64,000 bases of DNA, from positions 1,328,763 to 1,392,762 of the forward strand of contig NZ_UIGI01000001.1 in NCBI RefSeq assembly GCF_900446255.1, written 5' to 3'. Under the pieces are notes generated by a model. It ran no database searches. It saw only the letters and a program-made list of their open reading frames with translations, and was not told where the DNA came from. Shown here piece by piece: positions 27,204-34,606 of this stretch. This stretch comes from Buttiauxella agrestis (lineage in GTDB: Bacteria > Pseudomonadota > Gammaproteobacteria > Enterobacterales > Enterobacteriaceae). Within the stretch, counting starts at the first letter, position 1; each line of letters opens with the position of its first letter. Both the position numbers and the translations under genes were made by a program.

Positions 27204-27439
27204 GGTTATCTCCATCTAAAATAGGTCGCATAAAAAATATAGATGCAGTTGCTTCAAAGCGTTGGGATTATTCAATCCAGAGTGAGGAGGGCGCGAGGGT
27301 ACGGAATAGAAATGTTTTAATAAGTGCAGTTTGTGCTTTGGGCGCAAGAGAAACGTTTAAAAATAAATTTGGGGTTGGGATTAGGGCTAATGTCATTCAG
27401 GCTGAGGTATTTTCAACAACCTGTGACCAGGGTTAATGT

Positions 27440-27793
27440 TCAGGAAGTGAAAAAAGAAGAAAACGGATAAAGCTGATAAGCCGCCACCAGCGCTGAGATA
27501 TTCAACATCACACTGACGATAAAATAGGTTTTAAAAGGCTGCTTTTGTGTTTTATGGCGGAAGAGTTGTTGACCCGCAATCGCGCCAGGCCATCCTCCCA
27601 CCAACCCAAACATCAGCAAGGTAAATTCAGGAACTCTGCGCCAGGCCTTGCGGGCCGCCATTTTATCCCCGCCGTAAACTACCATCGTCAGCATGTTGAC
27701 GAGCAGGAGCCACATGACCCAGGGGTGTGGCGTAAATAGGCTTCCCGCAGCCGCTAAAGCCAGCAGAAAATAACAGAAGCGATTGAGATTCAT
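27440..27793 (-). CDS. DUF1294 membrane protein
   Basis: About 117 residues from the ATG at 27793. Hydrophobic helices flank the DUF1294 signature: MVVYGGDKMAARKAWRRVPE followed by a glycine-rich helix (LLMFGLVGGWPGAIAGQQLF) and FRHKTQKQPFKTYF. In other bacteria this domain is often fused to a cold-shock domain; here it stands alone. Function unknown. Longer starts upstream lack a better ribosome binding site and would run into the divergent gene, so the short form is chosen. Confidence 0.75.
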   Translation of the reverse strand: MNLNRFCYFLLALAAAGSLFTPHPWVMWLLLVNMLTMVVYGGDKMAARKAWRRVPEFTLLMFGLVGGWPGAIAGQQLFRHKTQKQPFKTYFIVSVMLNISALVAAYQLYPFSSFFTS

Positions 27794-27927
27794 ACCAGTA
27801 GCCACAGCAGTTATCAGGAATGTTGGGGCTGAATGATACCCGATACAGGCGGCTGGAAGCACTAACTGACACATTGTGATGTATCGCTGTGCCAGGCTGA
27901 CAATGTTTATCGGATACTGGAGCAGCA

Positions 27928-28719
27928 ATGATCACTTTATGCAAAGCCTGCGGCACATCCTATGAGATAGCCGATTCCCATCCAGAACATTGTAAAATTT
28001 GCGAAGACGAGCGGCAGTATATTCCTGTATCGGGGCAGAAATGGGTCGATTTTGACGCCGTCAGAGCAGCGCATACGAACAAATGGAAACAGTTCGAGAG
28101 CAACCTCTATAGCATCGAGAGTATTCCAGATTTTGCGATTGGCCAGCGCGCTTTTATTCTGAGAACGCCTGAAGGCAATATTCTGTGGGACTGTATTGCT
28201 AATCTCGACGACGCGACGAAAACGCTGATTTCCGCAATCGGTGGCTTAAAGGCCATCGCCATTTCACACCCACATTACTACACCACTATGCAGGATTGGG
28301 CCGCTGAATTTGACGCGCCAATATATCTGCATGCCAGTGATAGCAAGTGGATCATGCGCGACAGTCCTTACATTACTCTCTGGGAAGGTGACACCCTTAA
28401 GCTGACTGCTGATGTCAGTTTAATTCGTCTCGGCGGGCACTTCGCCGGTGGCAGCGTTCTTCACTGGACGCGAGGCGAAGGGGTACTGCTTTCCGGAGAC
28501 ATTCTCCAGGTCACGCCGGGCGCAGATGCCGTATCCTTCATGTGGAGCTACCCGAATATGCTGCCGCTATCGGCTGCGACCGTCAGCGATATTACGCACC
28601 GCCTGAGTGATGTGAAATTTGCGCAACTCTACGGGGCATTTGAAGGAAAAGACATTACCAAAAACGCAGATGAGATCGTGCGACGTTCAGGTAAAAAATA
28701 TATTGCCTGTCTTGGGTAA
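27928..28719 (+). CDS. MBL-fold metallo-hydrolase with N-terminal zinc ribbon
   Basis: 263 residues. Cysteines C5, C8, C22 and C25 make a zinc-ribbon-like head. The metallo-beta-lactamase fold follows, with SHPHYYTTMQDWA, GGHFAGGSVLHWT and SGDILQV. The first metal motif is H-x-H-Y-Y instead of the usual HxHxDH, so one of the two metal sites may be altered. This variant recurs in a poorly studied MBL subfamily; the substrate is unknown. It is a single gene, divergent from the DUF1294 gene. Confidence 0.82.
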   Translation: MITLCKACGTSYEIADSHPEHCKICEDERQYIPVSGQKWVDFDAVRAAHTNKWKQFESNLYSIESIPDFAIGQRAFILRTPEGNILWDCIANLDDATKTLISAIGGLKAIAISHPHYYTTMQDWAAEFDAPIYLHASDSKWIMRDSPYITLWEGDTLKLTADVSLIRLGGHFAGGSVLHWTRGEGVLLSGDILQVTPGADAVSFMWSYPNMLPLSAATVSDITHRLSDVKFAQLYGAFEGKDITKNADEIVRRSGKKYIACLG

Positions 28720-28812
28720 TTAATTGTTGAGTCTGGTTTGTAATGAGGGCAACGGGTCACTCTGTTGCCCTGTAATTTTATGCCTGCCACGTCATGTGAC
28801 TGGCAATTATCT

Positions 28813-29352
28813 TTACCACATCAAATCGTCAGGCACGACGAAATCAGCATAAGGATCTTCTTCATCCTGAGCTTCTTTGCTCAGTGCGCTATTTAATACA
28901 ATGCTGCTGGCATCACGTTGCGCAATTTTATCGGCGACGCTTGCGGGGATAATAGCGTATTCGCCCTCTGGGTTATTATCAGTAACCAGACGTGCAATAG
29001 CGAGGCGGCCATTAATTAATTGAGCCTGAGTCACTTTATCGACATACACTTTTTTAATCAGATTATTATCGGTGAAGTTATATCCAATATCACCCTTTGA
29101 AATAACAATTCGGTTCATTTCAATGAGCTGTTTAATCTGAGCTTTTAATTCTTTAGATAACGTTGCCTGCTTTTGTTGTTCACTCAGCAGTTTATCGCGC
29201 TCAATTTGCGCTTTTTTATTGGCTTCCACAGCCTCTCTTGCCTCGCGAGCCTGAAGTCGCGATTTTTTAGCCGTTCTCTGCACTTTATCCATTTTTTTGC
29301 TGCTGACTAATCCAGCTTTGAGCATCTGCTCTTGTAACGTGAGTTTTGTCAT
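28813..29352 (-). CDS. yaiL: DUF2058 protein, YaiL homologue
   Basis: 179 residues from the ATG at 29352, the same length as E. coli YaiL and collinear with it: MTKLTLQEQMLKAGL, a long charged coiled-coil (residues about 20-80, rich in K, E, Q, R), then NRIVISKGDIGYNFTDNNLI, QLINGRLAIARLV, EGEYAIIPASVADKIAQRDA and the tail DPYADFVVPDDLMW. Function unknown; basic and soluble, probably nucleic-acid associated. In E. coli yaiL is in a different part of the chromosome, so this copy is either displaced or a second one. Confidence 0.88.
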   Translation of the reverse strand: MTKLTLQEQMLKAGLVSSKKMDKVQRTAKKSRLQAREAREAVEANKKAQIERDKLLSEQQKQATLSKELKAQIKQLIEMNRIVISKGDIGYNFTDNNLIKKVYVDKVTQAQLINGRLAIARLVTDNNPEGEYAIIPASVADKIAQRDASSIVLNSALSKEAQDEEDPYADFVVPDDLMW

Positions 29353-29427
29353 GATCGTTTCTAAATCCAATAAAGTAATACCGCAGATTATACCTTTTAT
29401 TTTCGAGGCTGTGTCAGACAACCCTAC

Positions 29428-29859
29428 TTAATCGCGCAGAAAGCGCGGCGCCTGTAGGTCTTCAACCAGTTCATTAATCAAATCAAACAGCATGCCGGTT
29501 AAGGCGCGGTTAACTTCAGGCGTATGGGCGCGACTTAATAATGTTTGAGTCAATGCATGGCAATACTGGCGCTGTATTTCTGAGTCGTTATTCACCTGTA
29601 TTTTGACTTCTTTTCCGACGGTGAGGGATTCGACCAGGTAGCCGGGCAGTGGCTGGACAAAAGTCGTTTTCAGCACCTCCAGACAATGTGCGATTCGCCC
29701 GCAAAGTGCCTGTTGCTCAGTTTCTGAATGGCATTCGATGAGCTCGTCGGCAAGTGACTCGCACACGTCGAGAAGCTGGAATAGATCCATGCTGGCGGAA
29801 ATTTGGGAATACAGGGCGCCGCCGCATTGCGCCTCAGAAATTGTTTGAACTGACATCAT
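29428..29859 (-). CDS. Uncharacterised protein, probable satellite-prophage remnant
   Basis: 143 residues, family not recognised. The ATG at 29859 has GGAG nine bases upstream. The protein is soluble, acidic and helical (MDLFQLLDVCESLADELIEC, LTGMLFDLINELVEDL). The DNA just upstream, read in the same frame from 29973, gives PPQERGNSGGDDRNH, which recalls sequences seen ahead of small genes in P4-like satellite prophages. Together with the adjacent tRNA gene argW, a known integration site, this suggests a leftover of an integrated element. The prophage link is inference. Confidence 0.6.
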   Translation of the reverse strand: MMSVQTISEAQCGGALYSQISASMDLFQLLDVCESLADELIECHSETEQQALCGRIAHCLEVLKTTFVQPLPGYLVESLTVGKEVKIQVNNDSEIQRQYCHALTQTLLSRAHTPEVNRALTGMLFDLINELVEDLQAPRFLRD

Positions 29860-30387
29860 GTTGGTGATCTCCGTAGTGTGATTTCTATCATCACCGCCAG
29901 AGTTTCCACGCTCCTGGGGCGGTGACGCTAATGAGGGTGGAAATACCGGACACAACGGAAACCGGCCAACCATAAGGTTGCCTCACCAGCGACACCATTG
30001 ATAAGGATAAAGGTGTGATGGTGCTGCCACAACAGAAAAGTCTATTGTCGCCGTTGTTAAATCCGGGTTTCCACCCCCGACACCAGATTTTGCTGGTGCA
30101 CAGAGAGAATACGCCCGAAGGTTTTCAGGTGACAAGTAAAATGGTGGTGGTTACAGCGTTACATTTTTGAGGTGCGAAGCGACTCGCAAAACACAGATAA
30201 AGGCAGGATTTGTAGGGTGGAAAAGCGGCAGCAGCACCCAGCATTTACCCCTTATTGTCGGAAGACGCTACGCTTTTCCGACCTACAAAAAGCGGATGTG
30301 AGAAGGCGTTGAGGCACGAAAATGTGGCTATGGAGGCTGATTTATTGGGGTTTTATAGATTTGAGTAAACGGAAGGTTGTATTTAAA
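29860..30387. other. Gene-poor stretch next to argW, possibly degraded prophage sequence
   Basis: About 530 bases without an intact gene. On the minus strand, short blocks of plausible coding sequence occur in shifted frames (for example GGNPDLTTATIDFSVVAAPS, then a stop), resembling a decayed satellite-phage gene. The stretch also holds a REP/BIME-like palindrome at 30209-30289. No copy of the tRNA 3' end is seen here that would mark a second attachment site. Confidence 0.45.
30209..30289. repeat. REP/BIME-like palindromic repeat pair
   Basis: Outer arms TTTGTAGG / CCTACAAA and inner GTGGAAAAGCG against CGCTTTTCCGAC form a long imperfect hairpin of the REP type, with GTAGGGTGG in place of GTAGGCCGG. 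Confidence 0.75.
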
Positions 30388-30462
30388 TGGTGTCCCCTGC
30401 AGGAATCGAACCTGCAACTAGCCCTTAGGAGGGGCTTGTTATATCCATTTAACTAAGAGGAC
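30388..30462 (-). tRNA. argW: tRNA-Arg (anticodon CCU)
   Basis: 75 bases including an encoded CCA end. The acceptor stem pairs GTCCTCT with AGGGGAC; the T-arm reads TGCAGG-TTCGATT-CCTGCA; the anticodon loop is CTCCTAA with anticodon CCT. It decodes the rare AGG codon. It is nearly identical to E. coli argW and lies next to yfdC as in E. coli, where its 3' end is the attachment site of prophage CPS-53. An ERIC element begins four bases ahead of the mature 5' end. Confidence 0.97.
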
Positions 30463-30465
30463 CTA

Positions 30466-30590
30466 ATGCCCGTCATACTTCAAATTGTGGGGGTGTTGGC
30501 TGCATTCACAAATTCCAGTCACTTACTCAAGTAAGCTCCTGGAGATTTGTTCTTTTGCCGCCTACCCACAATTCGAATTATTTAGGGCAT
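30466..30590. repeat. ERIC element, copy 2, in the argW leader
   Basis: About 125 bases with ends ATGCCC / GGGCAT and the ERIC core CAGTCACTTACTCAAGTAAG. The arms TCAAATTGTGGG / CCCACAATTCGAA form a long hairpin. It lies between the tRNA promoter and the mature tRNA. Confidence 0.92.
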
Positions 30591-30600
30591 TGCGCGGCAC

Positions 30601-30628
30601 AGTATACCCGCTTTTGGCCTGCCGTTAA
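30601..30628 (-). promoter_or_regulatory. Probable argW promoter
   Basis: On the minus strand TTAACG-16-TATACT, followed by a G/C-rich stretch (GTGCCGCGC) like a stringent-type discriminator. The start site would fall around 30594, so the ERIC element is inside the primary transcript. Confidence 0.55.
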
Positions 30629-30665
30629 GGGGTAAACAGGCTGATTGCCTGAATCGTAACCAGTT

Positions 30666-31631
30666 TTAGGTGCGTCGAGTCTGCTTTTTGCCGTTTTCGT
30701 CTTCATCGCCACCTGCAACTTCCCGCTGGCGTTTTGCTTTCGCTTTCGCCTCGGCTTTCTTCTTGTTGCTCATATCGTTACGGATTTGCGCGTGGCTAAT
30801 CAGTGCGAAGATAAAAGTGCCGCCGCAAATATTCCCGGCAAGGGTTGGCAGGGCGAAAGGCCAGAAGAATTCGCTCCAGTGGATGGTGCCGTTAAAGACC
30901 AGGTACAGAATTTCCACCGAGCCAACCACGATATGGGTTAAATCCCCGAGCGCGACCAGCCAGGTCATGATGATAATCACCACGATTTTAGCTGCACCCG
31001 CTGACGGGAACATCCACACCATGGTGGCGATTATCCAGCCGGAAATAATCGCGTTGGCGAACATCTCGCCCGGCGTGTTATGCATCACGTCCATACCGAT
31101 AGAAACGAAAGCGTCCCGGGTTTCCTCGTCAAATATTGGCATATATTCAAACGCATAAGCCGCAAGCCCGGTGCCGATAATATTGCCGAGTAAAACCATA
31201 CCCCACAGCCGCATTAATAACAGGAAGTTGCTGCCGGTCGGTTTATGCATCACGGGCAATACGGCGGTCACGGTATTTTCAGTAAACAGTTGCTGGCGCG
31301 CCATTATCACAATGATAAAGCCGAAGGTGTAGCCGAGGTTTTCGAGTAAGAAACTGCCCGGCACGCCTTCCAGATTGACGTGAAATATCCCCTTTGCCAG
31401 CAGCGATGCGCCCATAGATAACCCGGCGGCGACGGCTGACCAAAACAGCGCCATCGCATCGCGTTCCAGCTCTTTTTCACCGTCCTGGCGAATGTGTTCG
31501 TGGATAGCCATGGCCCGCGATGGCAGCTGCTCCTCATCGACTTCTATCTTTTCCCCGTGATCTTTTTCGTCACTTTCGACCTCAATTTCATCGGTGGATT
31601 GATCAATTTTCTCTTCTTTAACTTCACCCAT
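30666..31631 (-). CDS. yfdC: Formate/nitrite transporter-family protein YfdC
   Basis: 321 residues, slightly longer than E. coli YfdC (about 310). A highly acidic N-terminal tail (about 55 residues rich in E and D) and a basic C-terminal tail (KKKAEAKAKAKRQR) flank six membrane helices of the FNT fold (FWSAVAAGLSMGASLLAKGI, RQQLFTENTVTAVLPVM, ALGDLTHIVVGSVE, LPTLAGNICGGTFIFALISHAQ). Substrate unknown; FNT relatives move small monovalent anions. Adjacent to argW as in E. coli, but the ccm operon now separates it from mlaA. Confidence 0.92.
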   Translation of the reverse strand: MGEVKEEKIDQSTDEIEVESDEKDHGEKIEVDEEQLPSRAMAIHEHIRQDGEKELERDAMALFWSAVAAGLSMGASLLAKGIFHVNLEGVPGSFLLENLGYTFGFIIVIMARQQLFTENTVTAVLPVMHKPTGSNFLLLMRLWGMVLLGNIIGTGLAAYAFEYMPIFDEETRDAFVSIGMDVMHNTPGEMFANAIISGWIIATMVWMFPSAGAAKIVVIIIMTWLVALGDLTHIVVGSVEILYLVFNGTIHWSEFFWPFALPTLAGNICGGTFIFALISHAQIRNDMSNKKKAEAKAKAKRQREVAGGDEDENGKKQTRRT

Positions 31632-31820
31632 TTTTAAGGCCGCTCACCAATTAGCAATACTTCTAAGCGTAGCGGTTTTTGGCTCGCATCCCTGAGATAC
31701 AGACTAATTCGACTTAATTTTGATCTCGTGTCCGATGATTACCTCTTTTGGAGTACCGCAGCGGCGCGAGCCCAACTGGAGCAAAGCCTATGATGTGTTA
31801 TGATTTTGCATCCCGAGACA

Positions 31821-31833
31821 AGGAGTGGCTCCT
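31821..31833 (+). promoter_or_regulatory. Small hairpin holding the ccmA ribosome binding site
   Basis: AGGAG-TGG-CTCCT, a perfect 5-bp stem that contains the AAGGAG ribosome binding site of ccmA (12 bases before ATG). Folding would hide the site and open it could allow control of the whole operon. Confidence 0.35.
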
Positions 31834-31837
31834 CAAA

Positions 31838-32446
31838 ATGCTTGATGCGATTAACCTGACCTGTGTACGCGACGACCGCACGTTATTTAGCGAGCTGTCG
31901 TTCAGCGTTTTGCCGGGTGAAATGGTGCAAATCGCTGGCAAAAATGGCGCAGGGAAAACGTCGCTGCTACGAATTTTGGCAGGACTTGCGCAAGCAGAAG
32001 AGGGCGAAGTTAAATGGCAGGGCGAAGCGTTATCCCGCATTCGTTATCAATATCATCAGGATCTGCTGTGGCTTGGGCATCAGCCCGGAGTTAAAACGGT
32101 TCTTACCGCATTCGAAAATCTGAGTTTTTATCACGCGCAAAGTGCGGAATCCCTACGTTGGCAAGCGCTTACTGAAGTGGGTTTGCTGGGCTTTGAAGAT
32201 GTGCCGGTCAATCAACTGTCCGCCGGGCAGCAACGTCGTGTGGCGCTCGCGCGTTTGTGGTTAAGCTCGCAAAAAATCTGGATTCTGGATGAGCCATTTA
32301 CCGCCATCGATGTGACGGGCGTTGCAAAACTCACACGAAAGCTTGAACACCATGCCGAAAATGGCGGAATGGTGATTCTCACCACTCATCAGCCGCTGGC
32401 AGCCAACAATGTTCGTCAAATTCATTTGCAGGAGAAACTGGCATGA
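31838..32446 (+). CDS. ccmA: Haem exporter ATP-binding protein CcmA
   Basis: ABC-transporter ATPase of the cytochrome c maturation system I; with CcmB, C and D it releases haem-loaded CcmE. 202 residues from the ATG at 31838, whose N-terminus ([17 protein letters not shown]) matches E. coli CcmA. Walker A GKNGAGKT at 34-41, signature [16 protein letters not shown], Walker [13 protein letters not shown] and H-loop TTHQP. An open frame extends 30 codons upstream but lacks family likeness. First gene of an eight-gene operon; ccmB overlaps by four bases. Confidence 0.95.
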   Translation: MLDAINLTCVRDDRTLFSELSFSVLPGEMVQIAGKNGAGKTSLLRILAGLAQAEEGEVKWQGEALSRIRYQYHQDLLWLGHQPGVKTVLTAFENLSFYHAQSAESLRWQALTEVGLLGFEDVPVNQLSAGQQRRVALARLWLSSQKIWILDEPFTAIDVTGVAKLTRKLEHHAENGGMVILTTHQPLAANNVRQIHLQEKLA

Positions 32447-33102
32447 TGCGCCGAATTTTCCTGCATGAGCTGCGCGTGGTGTTCCGCAAAGGGGCAGAAA
32501 TCGCCAATCCTTTATGGTTTTTTCTTATCGTTATCACGCTGTTTCCACTGGGAATTGGCCCGGAGCCGCAGTTACTGGCGCGTATTGCACCGGGTGTGAT
32601 TTGGGTGGCGGCGCTATTAGCGTCGTTACTGGCGATGGACAGACTGTTTCGCGATGACTTTCAGGATGGCTCCCTTGAGCAACTGATGCTGTTGCCCATT
32701 CCTTTGCCAATGGTGGTGTTAGCGAAAGTGACCGCTCACTGGGTGGTGACAGGTTTACCCCTGCTCATTCTTTCGCCACTCGCCGCATTGCTGTTAGGCA
32801 TGGATTTTTACGGCTGGCAGGTGATGGCACTGACGTTGCTTATTGGCACGCCGACATTGAGTTTTCTGGGTGCTCCGGGCGTGGGGCTAACGGTGGGTTT
32901 ACGGCGTAGCGGCGTGCTGCTGAGTTTACTGGTCTTGCCGTTGACGATCCCGCTGCTGATTTTTGCCACCGCTGCGATGGACGCCGCATCAATGCATCTT
33001 CCGGTGGATGGTTATATGGCGATTCTTGGTGCGCTGCTTGCGGGCAGCGCGACGCTAAGCCCGTTCGCTACGGCGGCGGCGCTGCGAGTGAGTATTCAAT
33101 AA
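32443..33102 (+). CDS. ccmB: Haem exporter membrane protein CcmB
   Basis: Membrane subunit of the CcmAB complex, 219 residues (E. coli 220), with about six helices. Conserved blocks: [49 protein letters not shown] in the N-terminal half, and [32 protein letters not shown]-type helices after it. It overlaps ccmA by four bases. Unlike the rest of the operon, it is separated from the next gene by 81 bases that contain a REP-like palindrome. Confidence 0.95.
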   Translation: MMRRIFLHELRVVFRKGAEIANPLWFFLIVITLFPLGIGPEPQLLARIAPGVIWVAALLASLLAMDRLFRDDFQDGSLEQLMLLPIPLPMVVLAKVTAHWVVTGLPLLILSPLAALLLGMDFYGWQVMALTLLIGTPTLSFLGAPGVGLTVGLRRSGVLLSLLVLPLTIPLLIFATAAMDAASMHLPVDGYMAILGALLAGSATLSPFATAAALRVSIQ

Positions 33103-33111
33103 TTAAAAAAT

Positions 33112-33138
33112 GTCGGATGGCGCGTTGCTTATCCGACC
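33112..33138. repeat. REP-like palindrome between ccmB and ccmC
   Basis: GTCGGATGGCGCGTTGCTTA followed by TCCGAC, an inverted repeat of the REP family. In REP-bearing operons such hairpins stabilise the upstream RNA and can lower downstream expression. Confidence 0.75.
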
Positions 33139-33183
33139 TAAAAATTCAAATCCGATTTGGTTGATATTTTGTGAGCAACGATT

Positions 33184-33921
33184 ATGTGGAAATGGTTACA
33201 TCAGCTCGCTAAACCCGAGCGACTTTACTTGCTATGCGGGCGTTTGGTTCCGTGGTTTGCCATCATCAGCGCGATACTTCTGGTGGTCGGTTGCGTCTGG
33301 GGCTTTGGTTTTGCTCCTGCCGATTATCAACAAGGTCAGAGCTACCGCATCATGTATCTTCATGTTCCGGCGGCTATCTGGTCGATGGGCATTTACGGCT
33401 CGATGGCGGTGGCGGCGTTTATCGGCCTGGTGTGGCAGATGAAAATGTCTGACCTCGCCGTGGCGGCGATGGCACCTGTGGGGGCGGTGTTCACCTTTAT
33501 TGCGCTGGTGACGGGTTCCGCATGGGGTAAACCGATGTGGGGAACCTGGTGGGTGTGGGATGCGCGCCTGACTTCTGAGCTGGTGCTGCTGTTTTTGTAT
33601 ATCGGCGTGATTGCGCTCTATAACGCCTTCGACGACCGCCGTCTGGCCGGGCGTGCGGCGGGTATTCTGGTGCTGGTCGGCGTGGTGAACTTGCCGATTA
33701 TCCATTTCTCCGTGGAGTGGTGGAATACGCTGCATCAGGGTTCCACCAATATGCAGCAAAGTATTGACCCCGCTATGCGCACGCCGTTGCGCTTCACCAT
33801 TTTTGGTTTCCTGATGCTGTTCATCACGCTGACATTAATGCGTTTACGCAATCTCATTTTGCTTCAGGAACAACGCCGCCCGTGGGTAATGGAACTGGCG
33901 AATAAAGGGAGAAACGCATGA
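33184..33921 (+). CDS. ccmC: Haem handling protein CcmC
   Basis: Inner-membrane protein that passes haem to CcmE on the periplasmic side. 245 residues, same length as E. coli. Six membrane helices; the tryptophan-rich WWD-type motif reads GTWWVWDARLTSELVL, and two conserved histidines sit in YLHVPAAIW and NLPIIHFSVEWWNTLHQG. Overlaps ccmD by four bases. Confidence 0.96.
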   Translation: MWKWLHQLAKPERLYLLCGRLVPWFAIISAILLVVGCVWGFGFAPADYQQGQSYRIMYLHVPAAIWSMGIYGSMAVAAFIGLVWQMKMSDLAVAAMAPVGAVFTFIALVTGSAWGKPMWGTWWVWDARLTSELVLLFLYIGVIALYNAFDDRRLAGRAAGILVLVGVVNLPIIHFSVEWWNTLHQGSTNMQQSIDPAMRTPLRFTIFGFLMLFITLTLMRLRNLILLQEQRRPWVMELANKGRNA

Positions 33922-34130
33922 CGAGCGCATTTTTAAACTGGGCAGATTTTTTCGCCATGGGGGGTTATGCGTTTTACGTCTGGCTCGCCGTCGCGTTGAC
34001 CGTCATCCCATTATTCTTGTTGGTGGTGCATAGCCGCATGCAGCGCCGCATGATTTTAAATTCTGTCTCGCGCCAACATGCACGGGAAAAACGGATTCAG
34101 GCGGCACGACAAGCAGAGGGAACTGAATGA
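33918..34130 (+). CDS. ccmD: CcmD, small membrane subunit
   Basis: 70 residues (E. coli 69) with one membrane helix ([22 protein letters not shown]) and a basic cytoplasmic tail ([20 protein letters not shown]). It stabilises and helps release holo-CcmE from the CcmABC complex. Overlaps both neighbours by four bases. Confidence 0.93.
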   Translation: MTSAFLNWADFFAMGGYAFYVWLAVALTVIPLFLLVVHSRMQRRMILNSVSRQHAREKRIQAARQAEGTE

Positions 34131-34606
34131 ATACTCGTCGCAAACATCGACTTTACCTGGCGCTTTCGGTGCTGGTGGGGTTGGGGCTGACTATCACGCT
34201 GGTGCTGTATGCGTTACGCAGCAATATCGACCTTTTCTATACGCCGAGCGAAATTCTGTATGGCAAAGGTGAAAGCCATCAATTGCCCGAAGTGGGGCAA
34301 CGTTTACGCGTTGGCGGCATGGTCCAGCCAGGCAGCGTGAAACGCGACAACCAGACGTTAAAAGTGACGTTCAAACTTTACGATGCCAGCGGTGTGGTGG
34401 ATGTCAGCTACGTCGGGATTTTGCCGGACCTGTTCCGCGAAGGGCAGGGCGTGGTCGCTCAGGGTGTGTTCGAAACTGGGAACCGTATTGAAGCGAAAGA
34501 AGTGCTGGCGAAACATGATGAAAATTACACGCCGCCGGAAGTGAAAGAAGCGATGGATAAAAATCACCAACGTGCGCCACAGGCTTACAAGGATAACGCC
34601 TCATGA
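34127..34606 (+). CDS. ccmE: Haem chaperone CcmE
   Basis: Periplasmic membrane-anchored haem chaperone, 159 residues as in E. coli. N-terminal anchor at residues 8-30, then the OB-fold domain. The haem-binding His130 and axial Tyr134 are in place in [11 protein letters not shown]. It carries haem covalently from CcmC to the CcmF/H ligase. Confidence 0.97.
   Translation: MNTRRKHRLYLALSVLVGLGLTITLVLYALRSNIDLFYTPSEILYGKGESHQLPEVGQRLRVGGMVQPGSVKRDNQTLKVTFKLYDASGVVDVSYVGILPDLFREGQGVVAQGVFETGNRIEAKEVLAKHDENYTPPEVKEAMDKNHQRAPQAYKDNAS

Noticed and set aside
28720-30387. A second attachment site (repeat of the argW 3' end) bounding a complete prophage
   Set aside because: I looked for TGGTGTCCCCTGC and close variants to the left of argW and saw none, and no integrase gene is present. 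Only remnants can be claimed.
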